From NCBI RefSeq assembly GCF_021044425.1, contig NZ_JAJNEC010000004.1, positions 620,001-684,000 on the forward strand: a stretch of DNA of 64,000 nt, given 5' to 3'. Source of the stretch: Niabella pedocola (GTDB lineage: Bacteria > Bacteroidota > Bacteroidia > Chitinophagales > Chitinophagaceae). Both the position numbers and the translations under genes were made by a program. The notes under the pieces are model-generated. The model did not search any database and was not told the origin of the DNA. It saw only the letters and a list, made by a program, of their open reading frames with translations. Below, one piece after another: positions 19,481 to 28,885 of the stretch (its first letter is position 1; each line of letters begins with the position of its first letter).

Positions 19481-20794
19481 ATGATTTTTTTTAGCAGCTT
19501 CAACATCAGATACGGAAAGATCCGAACCTTATTCAGTACTGCAGCTTTCTGGTTGCTGTCGTTACCTGCCGCCCATGCAGCATGGCCCATTACGCCCAAT
19601 GATTTTAAAGGAACAGATACCGAACGGATACAAAAAGCGGTTGACAAGGCAAAAACGCATGCAAAAACAGTCACCATTCCTGCGTTCAATTCAAATGGCA
19701 CGATGATCTGGAAAATCGATAAGGCCATCTTGCTGCCATCTGACATGACTATTCTGCTGGACAATTGTGTACTCCAGTTATCGGATAGCTGTCGCGATAA
19801 CCTCTTCCGAAGCGATAATGTAGGCGTTGGTATTGCAAATCCCGTATGGAATAAAAATATTGCACTGATTGGTATCGGCAATGTTATCTTAAAAGGAGCC
19901 GACAATCCACGGGCCACCGGCGACGGATTGCGAAAACTCGTGTCGGCCTATGATGCCAATCATAGTAAAGGGCGCATCAGCTATGGAAGTGATGCCGGAA
20001 TGCCCGGAAGAAAACAGTTGTCTGACTGGCGGAATTTCATGATCCTAATGGCTTATGTGGATGGGTTTAAACTCCGGAACGTCCGCTTTGAATATGCGCA
20101 TTCCTGGGCAGTGACCTTCGAACGGGTGCATCATGCGGCGCTTTCGGACCTGGTATTTTTTACACCGCAGTTCCGGTGGATCAGGGGCGAAAAAGTTGCC
20201 ACGTATAATAACGATGCCATTAACCTGAGGGAGGGATGCAAATATTTCCAGATCACAAATATAACCGGTATCAATGGCGATGACTGCATCGCGTTATCGG
20301 CCCTTGATCTGGGTACCGCGTATCATTCAAACGGCAATATCAATTCGTACCAGGTTACTTCTACCCAACACCAGGGTGCCTCGGACGACATCGAGCAGAT
20401 CTATATCACGAATATAAAAACGAACTATACGGGGGTAGCCCTGCGGGCCAGTGACAGCGCGGGCATCCATCATATTTTCATCAACGGCGTCACCAGTATT
20501 ACAGACCCGGAGATTCCGCCCCCCTATAATGGCAGTCCTTATACGATCCTGCTCGGGAATCTGGGATATGGCGTACCCGCCATGGCGCATAAGATCCACC
20601 ATATTTATGTATCCAATATTACGGGTGACGGGTTGAACCTGATCGAGGTAAAATCACCGGTTGCCGATTGTGTATTTATGAATGGCGTTTATACCGGCTC
20701 AAAAGCAGCAGCCGCCATCACCTACCAGGGACAAACCCAGGCGGAAAGCCAGCGTATCAAAGAAGTAAACCTGGTAAAGACCGAAGCGCCGTAA
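19481..20794 (+). CDS. Secreted GH28-like right-handed beta-helix protein
   Basis: 437 residues with a signal peptide (AAFWLLSLPAAHA end). It starts with the pectin-lyase-fold opening DTERIQKAVDKAKTHAKTVTIPA. The central ladder contains NNDAINLREGCKYFQITN followed by GINGDDCIALS, equivalent to the NTD and (G/Q)DD active-site motifs of polygalacturonases. The later GHG and RIK motifs of classical GH28 are not evident: the matching region reads TNYTGVALRASDS. It is therefore a GH28-related enzyme of uncertain specificity, possibly acting on pectin-like or rhamnogalacturonan-like chains. It is convergent with the sugar kinase gene, 46 bases away. Confidence 0.78.
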   Translation: MIFFSSFNIRYGKIRTLFSTAAFWLLSLPAAHAAWPITPNDFKGTDTERIQKAVDKAKTHAKTVTIPAFNSNGTMIWKIDKAILLPSDMTILLDNCVLQLSDSCRDNLFRSDNVGVGIANPVWNKNIALIGIGNVILKGADNPRATGDGLRKLVSAYDANHSKGRISYGSDAGMPGRKQLSDWRNFMILMAYVDGFKLRNVRFEYAHSWAVTFERVHHAALSDLVFFTPQFRWIRGEKVATYNNDAINLREGCKYFQITNITGINGDDCIALSALDLGTAYHSNGNINSYQVTSTQHQGASDDIEQIYITNIKTNYTGVALRASDSAGIHHIFINGVTSITDPEIPPPYNGSPYTILLGNLGYGVPAMAHKIHHIYVSNITGDGLNLIEVKSPVADCVFMNGVYTGSKAAAAITYQGQTQAESQRIKEVNLVKTEAP

Positions 20795-20840
20795 CCCTGT
20801 TACAAAAAAGCCCCGTACAATATCCAACACGCTTCCTTTA

Positions 20841-22256
20841 TCAGATGACAGCTGCGGGTCCCGCTCCTGCTTTCTGACCCGGGATCTTCTTTAACCGGAT
20901 GAGCGAAGAAGGAACCGGTAGCCGGTTCCAATGCCGGTGCAACACCAGGGCCGCTCCCAATGCCGTACCCTGGTTCATAGCAGCGGCCAAGACCTCCTGT
21001 TGCGGAAAGATCCGCGCCAGCAATGTCATAAAGAGGAGGTTGTTGCTGAATCCTCCGTCTACATAGATACGGCGGACCTGCCCGTCTGTTAATACCTGCC
21101 GGGAAGAAGCCCCTTGCTGCAGCGCCATATCCAGCATCAGCCGGTGATAAGCGGTCCCGGGTGTTTTAAAGGCCCCTAACGCCCGCTGCCCGAATATACA
21201 GGGTGTGGTAGCACCGGAATAGCCAAGGATTGCTCCACCTCCGGCTTCTTCCTTCCAGCACTGATCCAAGAGTACGGGATCAGCATCGACGGTTTTGTAA
21301 AAATCAGCAGGTATCTGAAAATGGTGTGCGATACGCTGTACCTGTTGTTCATGATCATTGCCTGCAAATAACATCGACACCCTTACGGGCTTACCCTGGT
21401 AGGTGAGATAGCTAAGCCCCCCGTTTGCCAATGCTTCAGCATCCGGCAGCCGGCTGTTAAAAGGATTCAGACTGATGGACCAGGTACCCGTAGACAGGAT
21501 CATAAACGGTTCTGTAAAACATTGCAGATAAGGGATCATCGCCGCGGAGCTGTCGTGAAGTCCAGTACCAATTACGATCCATTCACCGGTTAGCTCATTC
21601 TGTACCGGCATAGCCGTATCCCCCGGTGTAAGGGTACATAATTTATCCAACAAACCTTCTGCGTTCAACCAGGTATGATATTGTTGCTTATGGAAATCCC
21701 ACATTGCAGAGTGGCAGCCAACCTGGGTCATTTCAGCCACTTTACGGCCGGTAAGCAAAAAACTCAGGTACTGGGGAAAATGCAGCACTTTTGCTACCTG
21801 CGCGTATAAATGAGGCTTCCGGTTTTTAAACCAGAACAACTGCATCCCGGCATTTAAATGCCCCATTAATGGTGAACAGGTGTCCTGTACAAATGCGGCG
21901 TTGCCCGTGTACTCCCTGAAGGTCTTTAGCAGGTCATCGGGGTACGATTTCCGGTAATTATACAATGGCGCCACCCGTTTACCTGTTGCATCTATGTATA
22001 CCAGCGAAGCTCCGTAAGTAGTAAAGTTGACGGCCCTTAACTGGTAAACCGGGGAGGCCTTTAACTGCTGAAAATGCGTCATCATCCAGTGCACAAGCAC
22101 ATCCAGGTCTTCGCAGGGGAATCCATCGTCGTCCGTTATTTCATCAAAAACAACGATCTCTTCCATTACGATATGGTACCGTTCATCAAAGACCAATAAT
22201 TTTTTATGGGTCTTTCCGATATCAAAAACAGCGGTAACAGGTATTTTTGTTTGCAT
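20841..22256 (-). CDS. FGGY-family carbohydrate kinase
   Basis: 471 residues, cytoplasmic. The N-terminal phosphate loop is FDIGKTHKK (~11-19). The sugar-binding region contains NFTTYGASLVYID and PLYNYRKSYPDDLL. The catalytic base is expected at D235 in GTGLHDSSAAMIPY. ATP-domain motifs include LSTGTWSISLNPF (~254-266) and IYVDGGFSNNLLFMTLLARI. Length and motifs fit rhamnulokinase, fuculokinase or xylulokinase-type enzymes, but specificity cannot be read. The stop of the isomerase gene is 2 bases upstream, so translation is probably coupled. It is the last gene of the aldolase-isomerase-kinase operon and would phosphorylate the ketose made by the isomerase. Confidence 0.88.
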   Translation of the reverse strand: MQTKIPVTAVFDIGKTHKKLLVFDERYHIVMEEIVVFDEITDDDGFPCEDLDVLVHWMMTHFQQLKASPVYQLRAVNFTTYGASLVYIDATGKRVAPLYNYRKSYPDDLLKTFREYTGNAAFVQDTCSPLMGHLNAGMQLFWFKNRKPHLYAQVAKVLHFPQYLSFLLTGRKVAEMTQVGCHSAMWDFHKQQYHTWLNAEGLLDKLCTLTPGDTAMPVQNELTGEWIVIGTGLHDSSAAMIPYLQCFTEPFMILSTGTWSISLNPFNSRLPDAEALANGGLSYLTYQGKPVRVSMLFAGNDHEQQVQRIAHHFQIPADFYKTVDADPVLLDQCWKEEAGGGAILGYSGATTPCIFGQRALGAFKTPGTAYHRLMLDMALQQGASSRQVLTDGQVRRIYVDGGFSNNLLFMTLLARIFPQQEVLAAAMNQGTALGAALVLHRHWNRLPVPSSLIRLKKIPGQKAGAGPAAVI

Positions 22257-22258
22257 GG

Positions 22259-23233
22259 TTATCCATATATCAGCCCTCGTAAAAACCGCGAGGTTTTCAC
22301 CGCATCATTTTCCCGGATGAGCGCGTCTATTTCGCTATAATGATCCGCTACGATCTGTTCATATTTCTTTACCCACCATATACTTTCTGCAATTGCATCC
22401 ACCGCATCTTCGCGGTAGGGATACTGGTCCATGGAGATCCAGCCGTCGTAACCTGTTTTCTTTAACCAGAACAACAGTTCAATATATGTGGTAAAATGTA
22501 CACTGCTTACGATCATATCGTCATCCCAGCTGCCATGGTTATCATTAAAGTGCATATGGTAAAGCAGGTTGCCGGCGCGTTTGGCCAATACCACTGCCTC
22601 CGCCACATTCTCCCCGGCATAAAAGCTATGTCCCGTATCGATGGTAATGCCTACATTGGAGCAACCTGTTTCTTTTGCGGCCAATATGGTATCGGCCATA
22701 CGCGCATGATACGAAAAATTGCGCGGCTCTTTCGGCTTGTATTCCAGGGCATACCTTATTTCCGGAAACTCGCTTGCAAGAGCCCGGGTAGCTTCTGTAA
22801 GCCAGCTCCGCTCCTGGTCGTAGTCGGTTGCCAGCAAATAATCATATCCATCCTGGCCCAGCCACAGGTTTACGATGCCACAATCCATGGCCTGTGCCAC
22901 TTCACTCATTTGCCGCAGATAATCCAGTGCAGCCTGGCGTACGTAGGCATCGATGCTTGTAAGGCTTCCTTTTCCAAAAAGCGGGTTTCCAAACGTATCC
23001 GGTATGATACTGGCGCAGGCCACGCCCGCATCATCCAGCCGTTTTTTCATGTCGGATACATTATCCGGCCGGATGTCCCAGCTGCCTACCAATTCAATAC
23101 CCTGGATCTGCGGCATTCGGTCCAACGCCAACTTTAACATCTCTTCTGAGCTGGGGTTCTGTTTATATCCCTGGCAAAAGCGGTCGCGTGTATTTCCCAG
23201 GTTCCCCAGTATAATGGCATATTTATAGCTCAT
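22259..23233 (-). CDS. TIM-barrel sugar isomerase (xylose-isomerase-like fold)
   Basis: 324 residues filling one (beta/alpha)8 barrel. Candidate divalent-metal ligands are E164 (YALEYKPKEP), D199 (ITIDTGHSF), H228 (YHMHFNDNHG) and D269 (WISMDQYPY). The E/D/H/D set and the following DDDMIVSS segment resemble the Pseudomonas-type L-rhamnose isomerase (RhaI), but the protein is about 100 residues shorter than that family. Isomerisation of an aldose to a ketose is inferred from the flanking kinase and aldolase. The sugar is unknown: L-rhamnose, L-fucose or a branched sugar such as D-apiose are all compatible. It sits between the aldolase (~40 bases) and the kinase (2 bases). Confidence 0.8.
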   Translation of the reverse strand: MSYKYAIILGNLGNTRDRFCQGYKQNPSSEEMLKLALDRMPQIQGIELVGSWDIRPDNVSDMKKRLDDAGVACASIIPDTFGNPLFGKGSLTSIDAYVRQAALDYLRQMSEVAQAMDCGIVNLWLGQDGYDYLLATDYDQERSWLTEATRALASEFPEIRYALEYKPKEPRNFSYHARMADTILAAKETGCSNVGITIDTGHSFYAGENVAEAVVLAKRAGNLLYHMHFNDNHGSWDDDMIVSSVHFTTYIELLFWLKKTGYDGWISMDQYPYREDAVDAIAESIWWVKKYEQIVADHYSEIDALIRENDAVKTSRFLRGLIYG

Positions 23234-23272
23234 AACAACTCGTTCTATTCGGTGATTGCATATTGCAGTATC

Positions 23273-24598
23273 TTATATTTTCCATTCATAGTTTTTCCAG
23301 CGGCTCATCACTTTACCCAACGCATCAATCTCATGATCTTCTATCGGGATCATGTCTCCCAGCGATGCCGACAATATTAATGATTTTGCACTGAATTCGG
23401 CCACTTCCAGATAATCAAATGCCTGCAAAAGTTTGTTGCCGGTAACCACCACGCCTTCGTTTTTAATAATCATTACAGGAGCTTCCTCGGGCATTACCGG
23501 TTGCGGTACACCATCTTCGGAAAACAGGCATCCCAGTTCCCCTGTTTGCACATCCTGGAGATAGATCCAGGTTTCCGGTATGGTGCGCACATTGAAATGG
23601 GCACCGGTGATGGCAAAGGAGGTCAGGTACGTGGGCTGTGTCATGATGATGGCATTGATATCTGGGTAACGCTCATAAATTGCTTGATGCAGCAATACGG
23701 TTTTGTCGGGTGTTTTTCCCTTTTCTTTTTTTCCATCCCGGATCTGTACCAGGTCTCCGGGCATAAGGTCCCATTTGGACAGGCCATCCGGCGTAATAAT
23801 AAAATCGTTTCCTTCAGACCGGGTAGATATTGACCCGTATGCGCCTAACATCAATCCCTGGCGGCAAGCCCGGTTAATAATTTTATGCAGGGCGGTTCGT
23901 TTTTCCCGGCTGTTGGTTGAAAAGGGTTGTACCGGTATTTCTTCCTGTAAGCCGGGTTTAAACCGCAACAAATGTTTTTCAATGCAACCTTCGGTGAGGG
24001 AATGTGCGGTTCCGATCCGGCTGCCATAAAGCATCGATTTTGCGGTCACCTCTATCAACTCAAATTTCAGGTAGGCATCGGAAATATCGGCGCCTCCGAT
24101 AACCGTTCCATGATTTTCCATAATCACCACGGAAACACCCTTCGCAAATTCATCCGCAATATTTTCCCCGAGCGCCTCCGTTCCCGGCATTGCGTAAGCT
24201 GCGTACCCGATGGACCCGCAACGTGCGTGCACCTGCGGCAGCACACGGGTATCCGGTACTTTTCGTACGATACTGAACGCCACAATCCCCGGTGGATGCG
24301 CGTGTATCACTGATTTTATATCCGGGCGCCTTTTATAAATGGCCCGGTGAAACGGGTACTCTGATGAAGGCTTATGCGCGCCAACGATGGTTCCGTCTTT
24401 TTTTACACAAACAATATCAGACGGTTTTAATAATCCCTTATCAACCCCCGCCGGTGTGATCCATATATTTTCTTCCTCATCAATGATGGATATATTTCCC
24501 CCCGAGGTAGTGGTGAGCACCCGGTCGTAGATCCGTAACATGATCAAAGCAATCTGGTCTCGAGGGTGCATCGTTGTAGTATTCAGCAAGCTTTTCAT
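23273..24598 (-). CDS. Two-domain class II (zinc) aldolase/adducin protein with a degenerate second domain
   Basis: 441 residues made of two tandem class II aldolase/adducin domains (~10-215 and ~232-425). The N-terminal domain has the full zinc site known from fuculose-1-phosphate aldolase: E80 (SSEYPFH), H99 and H101 (VIHAHPP) and H163 (ENHGTVIGG), plus the TTSGGNIS phosphate-binding loop. In the C-terminal copy the four aligned positions are T300, M319, Q321 and E381, so the metal site is gone. The family cleaves ketose phosphates to DHAP and an aldehyde. The second domain may be structural or regulatory. It is the first gene of the aldolase-isomerase-kinase operon and is divergent from the GntR regulator. 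Confidence 0.88.
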   Translation of the reverse strand: MKSLLNTTTMHPRDQIALIMLRIYDRVLTTTSGGNISIIDEEENIWITPAGVDKGLLKPSDIVCVKKDGTIVGAHKPSSEYPFHRAIYKRRPDIKSVIHAHPPGIVAFSIVRKVPDTRVLPQVHARCGSIGYAAYAMPGTEALGENIADEFAKGVSVVIMENHGTVIGGADISDAYLKFELIEVTAKSMLYGSRIGTAHSLTEGCIEKHLLRFKPGLQEEIPVQPFSTNSREKRTALHKIINRACRQGLMLGAYGSISTRSEGNDFIITPDGLSKWDLMPGDLVQIRDGKKEKGKTPDKTVLLHQAIYERYPDINAIIMTQPTYLTSFAITGAHFNVRTIPETWIYLQDVQTGELGCLFSEDGVPQPVMPEEAPVMIIKNEGVVVTGNKLLQAFDYLEVAEFSAKSLILSASLGDMIPIEDHEIDALGKVMSRWKNYEWKI

Positions 24599-24768
24599 AA
24601 AAGAATGATTCTAAAAAATCCGAAACACAACAAACTTAAACATACCCGTCAGCATTCCTATCCTGCCTTGACCCGAAACCGGATTTTATTTTAAAGAACG
24701 TTTTTTTTGTTTCTTATATTCATTTTTTAGACCTACTTTGGTTGTTGTTAACGCATTCGTTATTGCCA
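24599..24768. promoter_or_regulatory. Divergent promoter region between sugar operon and GntR regulator
   Basis: About 170 bases between the starts of two divergent genes. It is rich in A and T runs around 24690-24730, and a TACTTTGG element near 24735 resembles the Bacteroidota -7 box with one base missing. A GntR operator is expected here because such regulators usually sit next to their targets. No clean palindrome was seen by eye. Confidence 0.4.
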
Positions 24769-25800
24769 ATGAAAAAAGAAACATTATTGGACCTCATCCA
24801 GGTAAACCCTTATTCGAGTACCTCAAAATACCTGCAGATCGTAAATGCCGTTTTAAGAGAAATTGAAAAAGGTACGATCAGGGCCGGCGACAATATGCCC
24901 TCGATCAATGAGCTCAGCATTGAACTGGATATTGCCCGGGACACCGTGGAACGGGGATATAAACAACTGCGCCAGCTAGGCGTTATTAAAGCCGTTCCGC
25001 GGAGGGGTTACTTTATTGAAAACACCGAGTTCCGGCGTCCCCTGAAACTGTTTCTGCTTTTTAACAAGCTGAGTACGCCCAAAAAGCAGGTCTATGATGC
25101 ATTGGTGCACGCGCTTGACGATAATGCAGCCATCGATTTTTATATTTACAATAATGATTTCCACTTATTCAAAAATCTGCTTTCCGGAAATAAAGATCCC
25201 TATACACATTATGTGATCATTCCGCATTTTATTGACAGCGGTGAGCGGGCTTATGAGATCATCGATATGATCCCCAAAGAAAAACTCATCCTGCTGGATA
25301 AATTATTGCCTGAGGTAAAGGGACCTTACGGTGCCGTATATATCGATTATGAAAACGATATATACCATGCACTGACGGCGGCCCTGGAACACCTGGTAAA
25401 ATACCATACCATCAAACTGATCTTCCCGGATAACAGCTACTATCCCAGGGAAATAAAAAAAGGCTTTGCACATTTTTGCCAGGACAATGCTTTTTCATAC
25501 CGCATTATCAACAATATCGAAAATGAACCGATCAAGCAGGGGGAAGTGTATATTAATATGATTGAGGAAGACCTTGTTACCCTTATTGAAAAAATACAGC
25601 CGACCTCCCTGAAGATCGGAACACAGGTGGGCATCATTTCTTATAATGAAACACCGTTTAAGCGGGTGATCCTGGATGGCATTACAACGATCTCTTCTGA
25701 TTTTTATGAAATGGGTATCCTGACGGCTCAAGCCATTCTTTCGGGTTCTACGGAACGGCAAAAAGTACCGTTCAAACTAACGCTACGGCCTTCGTTATAG
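24769..25800 (+). CDS. GntR-family regulator with LacI/PBP-like effector domain
   Basis: 343 residues from the ATG at 24769; a TTG nine codons upstream is a less likely start. Residues ~10-75 form the winged helix-turn-helix (SINELSIELDIARDTVERGYKQL then GVIKAVPRRGYFI). The remaining ~260 residues have the periplasmic-binding-protein-like fold used by LacI-type sensors (IVDYENDIYHALTAALEHL-like linker, DGITTISSDFYEMGILTAQAIL near the end). This architecture matches the FucR-type GntR regulators that control fucose operons in Bacteroides. A ketose or sugar phosphate from the divergent operon is the likely effector, by inference. Confidence 0.88.
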   Translation: MKKETLLDLIQVNPYSSTSKYLQIVNAVLREIEKGTIRAGDNMPSINELSIELDIARDTVERGYKQLRQLGVIKAVPRRGYFIENTEFRRPLKLFLLFNKLSTPKKQVYDALVHALDDNAAIDFYIYNNDFHLFKNLLSGNKDPYTHYVIIPHFIDSGERAYEIIDMIPKEKLILLDKLLPEVKGPYGAVYIDYENDIYHALTAALEHLVKYHTIKLIFPDNSYYPREIKKGFAHFCQDNAFSYRIINNIENEPIKQGEVYINMIEEDLVTLIEKIQPTSLKIGTQVGIISYNETPFKRVILDGITTISSDFYEMGILTAQAILSGSTERQKVPFKLTLRPSL

Positions 25801-25969
25801 CGGGCAATAATATCCCTTTGCAATGCGGAATGACAATGGCGGGATGACCAGCATGTTTATCAACAACCCGTCTTTGCAACCGCAGCAGGAAACCTGCATC
25901 GCCGGCCGTTCCTGCAAGATCTGTGGCGAGCGCCATTGCCCGCACAGCGTACCGGCAACCGGCATCCAC

Positions 25970-28780
25970 TCAACGGGAAACAAAGCGGTAATCACCGGAT
26001 CCCACCTGAACAACGGTATATTCCGGTGTAACCGACAGCACCCGGATTTCTTTTACCAACCGGATATCCTTACCGGATTCTGTAACGGATGCCCCGGCAA
26101 CAGCAGGGATCCATATTTCCGCGCTGGTATTGGGCGGTATGGTAACGGACAGCTGATAACTGCTACCCTCCTTCTTCCAGCTGCTTTGAATGGCTCCCGC
26201 CACAGAGCGGTAGGTACCGCTGGCATAGGTAAGGTTACCTGCCGGCTGAGGTTTGATGCGGATCTTTTCAAAACCCGGTGCGGCCGCATTAATACCCAAC
26301 AAAGAACGGTAAAACCATTCGCTCACCGAACCGAACATGGGGTGATTTTGAGAATAGGTATTATCCGAATACTTCCAGGTTTCCCAAAGCGTGGTTGCAC
26401 CTCCTTCAATCATATGGCCCCAGCCCGGAAAATCGCGCTGATCGGCGATGGTATAGGCCAGATCATTCCGATTGTTTACGCGCAGCACATCAAAAAGCAT
26501 TTTTGTACCGAAGATCCCGGTAGATAAATGATTCCCTTTTTTTGCCACGGCGTTTTGCATTACCTCCACGGCTTTCGCTCTGTCTGCCTCACCCGGTAAG
26601 TTATTCCATAAACCAAAGAACTGTGCAGACTGGGTGCCATTGTCAAAAACACCTGTTTGCGGATTGTAGAATTTTTTAACGATCGCTTCCCGGATGGAAT
26701 TGGCTAACTGCCGGTACTTTTTCACATCTTCCGTTTTACCCAGGATGCCGGCAAATTCGCTCATCAGCTGCACATGGTGTAAATAAAAACAGGATGCGGT
26801 GAATGCTACCGGCTTTTCATCAAGCGACTCATGATCGCTTAGCTCAACATCATAGAGATGCTGTTTGGCGCTATCCGTTAAAAACCGGATCTGGCGGGTA
26901 AGCGCCGCATAGTGTTTCCGTATTACCCGGTCGTCTCCGTAAAAATCATATACCTGTTTAATCGTATACGGGAAGCCTAACTGAAATCCGAGGGGACCTG
27001 ATTGATCACCCGGACTGGCATCAGCAATGCCCACATAAGGCGCCGTTTCGGTAATACCACCCAATGGCCGTTGATCGTCTTCATGATCCTGCAACACTTT
27101 TTTGTAAAAATTGCCCATATCAAAATTGAAATTAAAGGCGTCCGCCGAACAAAACATATCGCCTCCATAACCATATTTTTCCCTTGCCGGGCAATCGGAT
27201 TGCACACTAAATACATTACTCAGAAAGGTCCACCGGATATTTTCAGCCAACCGGTTAAACATGGTATTGGAGCACTGAAAGCTCCCCGTTTCTTCCATCG
27301 CTGCATTCATTCGCAGCCCTTCTATATCCGATGGCCGGGGCACTCCGGGCCAGCCCTTTATTTCTACATAGCGGAATCCGTGAAACGTAAAACGCGGGGT
27401 CCATATTTCCACACCTTTTCCGGCAGCTGTATAACTATCTTCCTGCCATGCCACCTGCGGCGCACCGGCTCCGCCGTTGCCGTTTTTTACCTGCCCCGCA
27501 ACGGACGTCATCCCGTTCAAACTGCCATCCTTATATACATCTTCACCGTACCTGAACGTTATTTTGGTACCGGCAGCGGCCTTCAATCGCACACGCACCA
27601 CACCTGCAAAATTTTGTCCCATGTCTGCTATAAACAGCCCCGGCTTAATTTCTGTGATTTTCACCGGCTTTATAACCCGGGTTACTTCAACACCCGGCTG
27701 CAGCTGTGCTGTAAGTTTGCCTAACGATCCGCGCACTAAAACCGCCGGTTTGGATTGCGCCCAAACACCGTCATTGCCCTGCCATTCCTTTATTTCCCTT
27801 CTTGCATCGTAATGTTCTCCCAAATACACATTATTTCTTATCACCGGGCCTGCAATCACTTCCCAGCTTTTATCTGTACGGATGTTTTCATTGGAGCCGT
27901 CGGTATATTCGATCCGCATCATTGCCGTAAAGCAGGGTTCTCCTACCGTTATTCGTTCTCTGAGGTTACGACTGCCCCACATGCGCAGCGGAAGCGGGTT
28001 ATACCAGCCATTACCCAGCATAACGCCAATGGCATTTGTGCCGGGTTCAACCAGCGATGTAAGGTCGAACGTCCGGTACAAAACGGTTTTGTCAAAACTT
28101 GTCCAGCCGGGAGCCAGCATTTCAGTGCCGATCTTCTGTCCGTTCAGATAGGCTTCGTAATATCCCAAACCGGTTATGTACAACCGGGCATTTTTAATTT
28201 TCTTTTGCACCCGGAACGCTTTCCGGAATACGGGAGCCGGATGGTCTTTATAGAAATCTTCCTCCTTATCCGGAGCCCTGCCGCCCGCTCCGATCCATTG
28301 AGCATCCCACGTGGTACCGGGTAATGCCGCCGTCTCAAACCAGGCGTTCCGGCTCCATGCTGCGGGTTTATGATCCTGATCCCAAACCCGCAGTTTCCAG
28401 TAATACCTGGTGAAAGGTTTTAAAGGCCTGCCACTGTAAACGATAGCATTGCTTTTTGATGTGTACACTTTACCCGAACGCCAGCTCGGGTTCCGGTACA
28501 TACTGTCTGTACTTACGATCAATTCATATGCAGACTGCCGGCGGTTCCTGCCATCAGCAGTAAATACCCAGCTTAATGCAGGCCGGGGTATATCGATCCC
28601 CAGCGGGTTTACCATATACTCGCATCTGAGCCCGGCGGGATGCAGCGTTTGAGCAGCGAGCTCATTGCCCGTATATATGCCGGACAGTACGGTTGATAAC
28701 GTTATAAAGCATATCGTTTTAACGCGATCGTAAAAAGGATAACGGATTGTCTGAACCAGGAATTGTAATAACCAAATCAT
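25970..28780 (-). CDS. Secreted alpha-L-rhamnosidase (GH78)
   Basis: 936 residues with a signal peptide (ICFITLSTVLSG to LAAQ). Domain order is typical of bacterial GH78: an N-terminal Fn3-like domain (LRCEYMVNPLGIDIPRPALSW), a carbohydrate-binding beta-sandwich with NGWYN, a beta-supersandwich, then the (alpha/alpha)6 catalytic domain from ~510 containing SDCPAREKYGYGGD (general acid region), GITETAPYVGIADASPG, and GATTLWETW near the catalytic C-terminal glutamate, followed by a small beta domain. It removes terminal alpha-linked L-rhamnose from glycans such as rhamnogalacturonan, gums or glycosides. It is the last gene of the PUL running from 39159 and converges with the GntR regulator. Confidence 0.95.
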   Translation of the reverse strand: MIWLLQFLVQTIRYPFYDRVKTICFITLSTVLSGIYTGNELAAQTLHPAGLRCEYMVNPLGIDIPRPALSWVFTADGRNRRQSAYELIVSTDSMYRNPSWRSGKVYTSKSNAIVYSGRPLKPFTRYYWKLRVWDQDHKPAAWSRNAWFETAALPGTTWDAQWIGAGGRAPDKEEDFYKDHPAPVFRKAFRVQKKIKNARLYITGLGYYEAYLNGQKIGTEMLAPGWTSFDKTVLYRTFDLTSLVEPGTNAIGVMLGNGWYNPLPLRMWGSRNLRERITVGEPCFTAMMRIEYTDGSNENIRTDKSWEVIAGPVIRNNVYLGEHYDARREIKEWQGNDGVWAQSKPAVLVRGSLGKLTAQLQPGVEVTRVIKPVKITEIKPGLFIADMGQNFAGVVRVRLKAAAGTKITFRYGEDVYKDGSLNGMTSVAGQVKNGNGGAGAPQVAWQEDSYTAAGKGVEIWTPRFTFHGFRYVEIKGWPGVPRPSDIEGLRMNAAMEETGSFQCSNTMFNRLAENIRWTFLSNVFSVQSDCPAREKYGYGGDMFCSADAFNFNFDMGNFYKKVLQDHEDDQRPLGGITETAPYVGIADASPGDQSGPLGFQLGFPYTIKQVYDFYGDDRVIRKHYAALTRQIRFLTDSAKQHLYDVELSDHESLDEKPVAFTASCFYLHHVQLMSEFAGILGKTEDVKKYRQLANSIREAIVKKFYNPQTGVFDNGTQSAQFFGLWNNLPGEADRAKAVEVMQNAVAKKGNHLSTGIFGTKMLFDVLRVNNRNDLAYTIADQRDFPGWGHMIEGGATTLWETWKYSDNTYSQNHPMFGSVSEWFYRSLLGINAAAPGFEKIRIKPQPAGNLTYASGTYRSVAGAIQSSWKKEGSSYQLSVTIPPNTSAEIWIPAVAGASVTESGKDIRLVKEIRVLSVTPEYTVVQVGSGDYRFVSR

Positions 28781-28885
28781 TTTTTATCTTTTAAAAAGGC
28801 GGCCTGCTGAACATAACCCTGCCCGGTATTGCCGTTTTCAGATCAGCATGCAGGTTCATGGGTGAAGTTCGTGGTCATTTACACA

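Noticed and set aside
22496..23137. 213-codon plus-strand frame
   Set aside because: Fully antisense to the isomerase gene, whose catalytic motifs are clear.
20841..24598. Naming the module rhaB-rhaI-rhaD or an apiose pathway
   Set aside because: The isomerase and aldolase differ in length and layout from standard rhamnose enzymes, and specificity residues cannot be assigned by eye; gene symbols were left empty.
27002..27724. 240-codon plus-strand frame
   Set aside because: Antisense to the GH78 gene with no domain; a codon-bias shadow.
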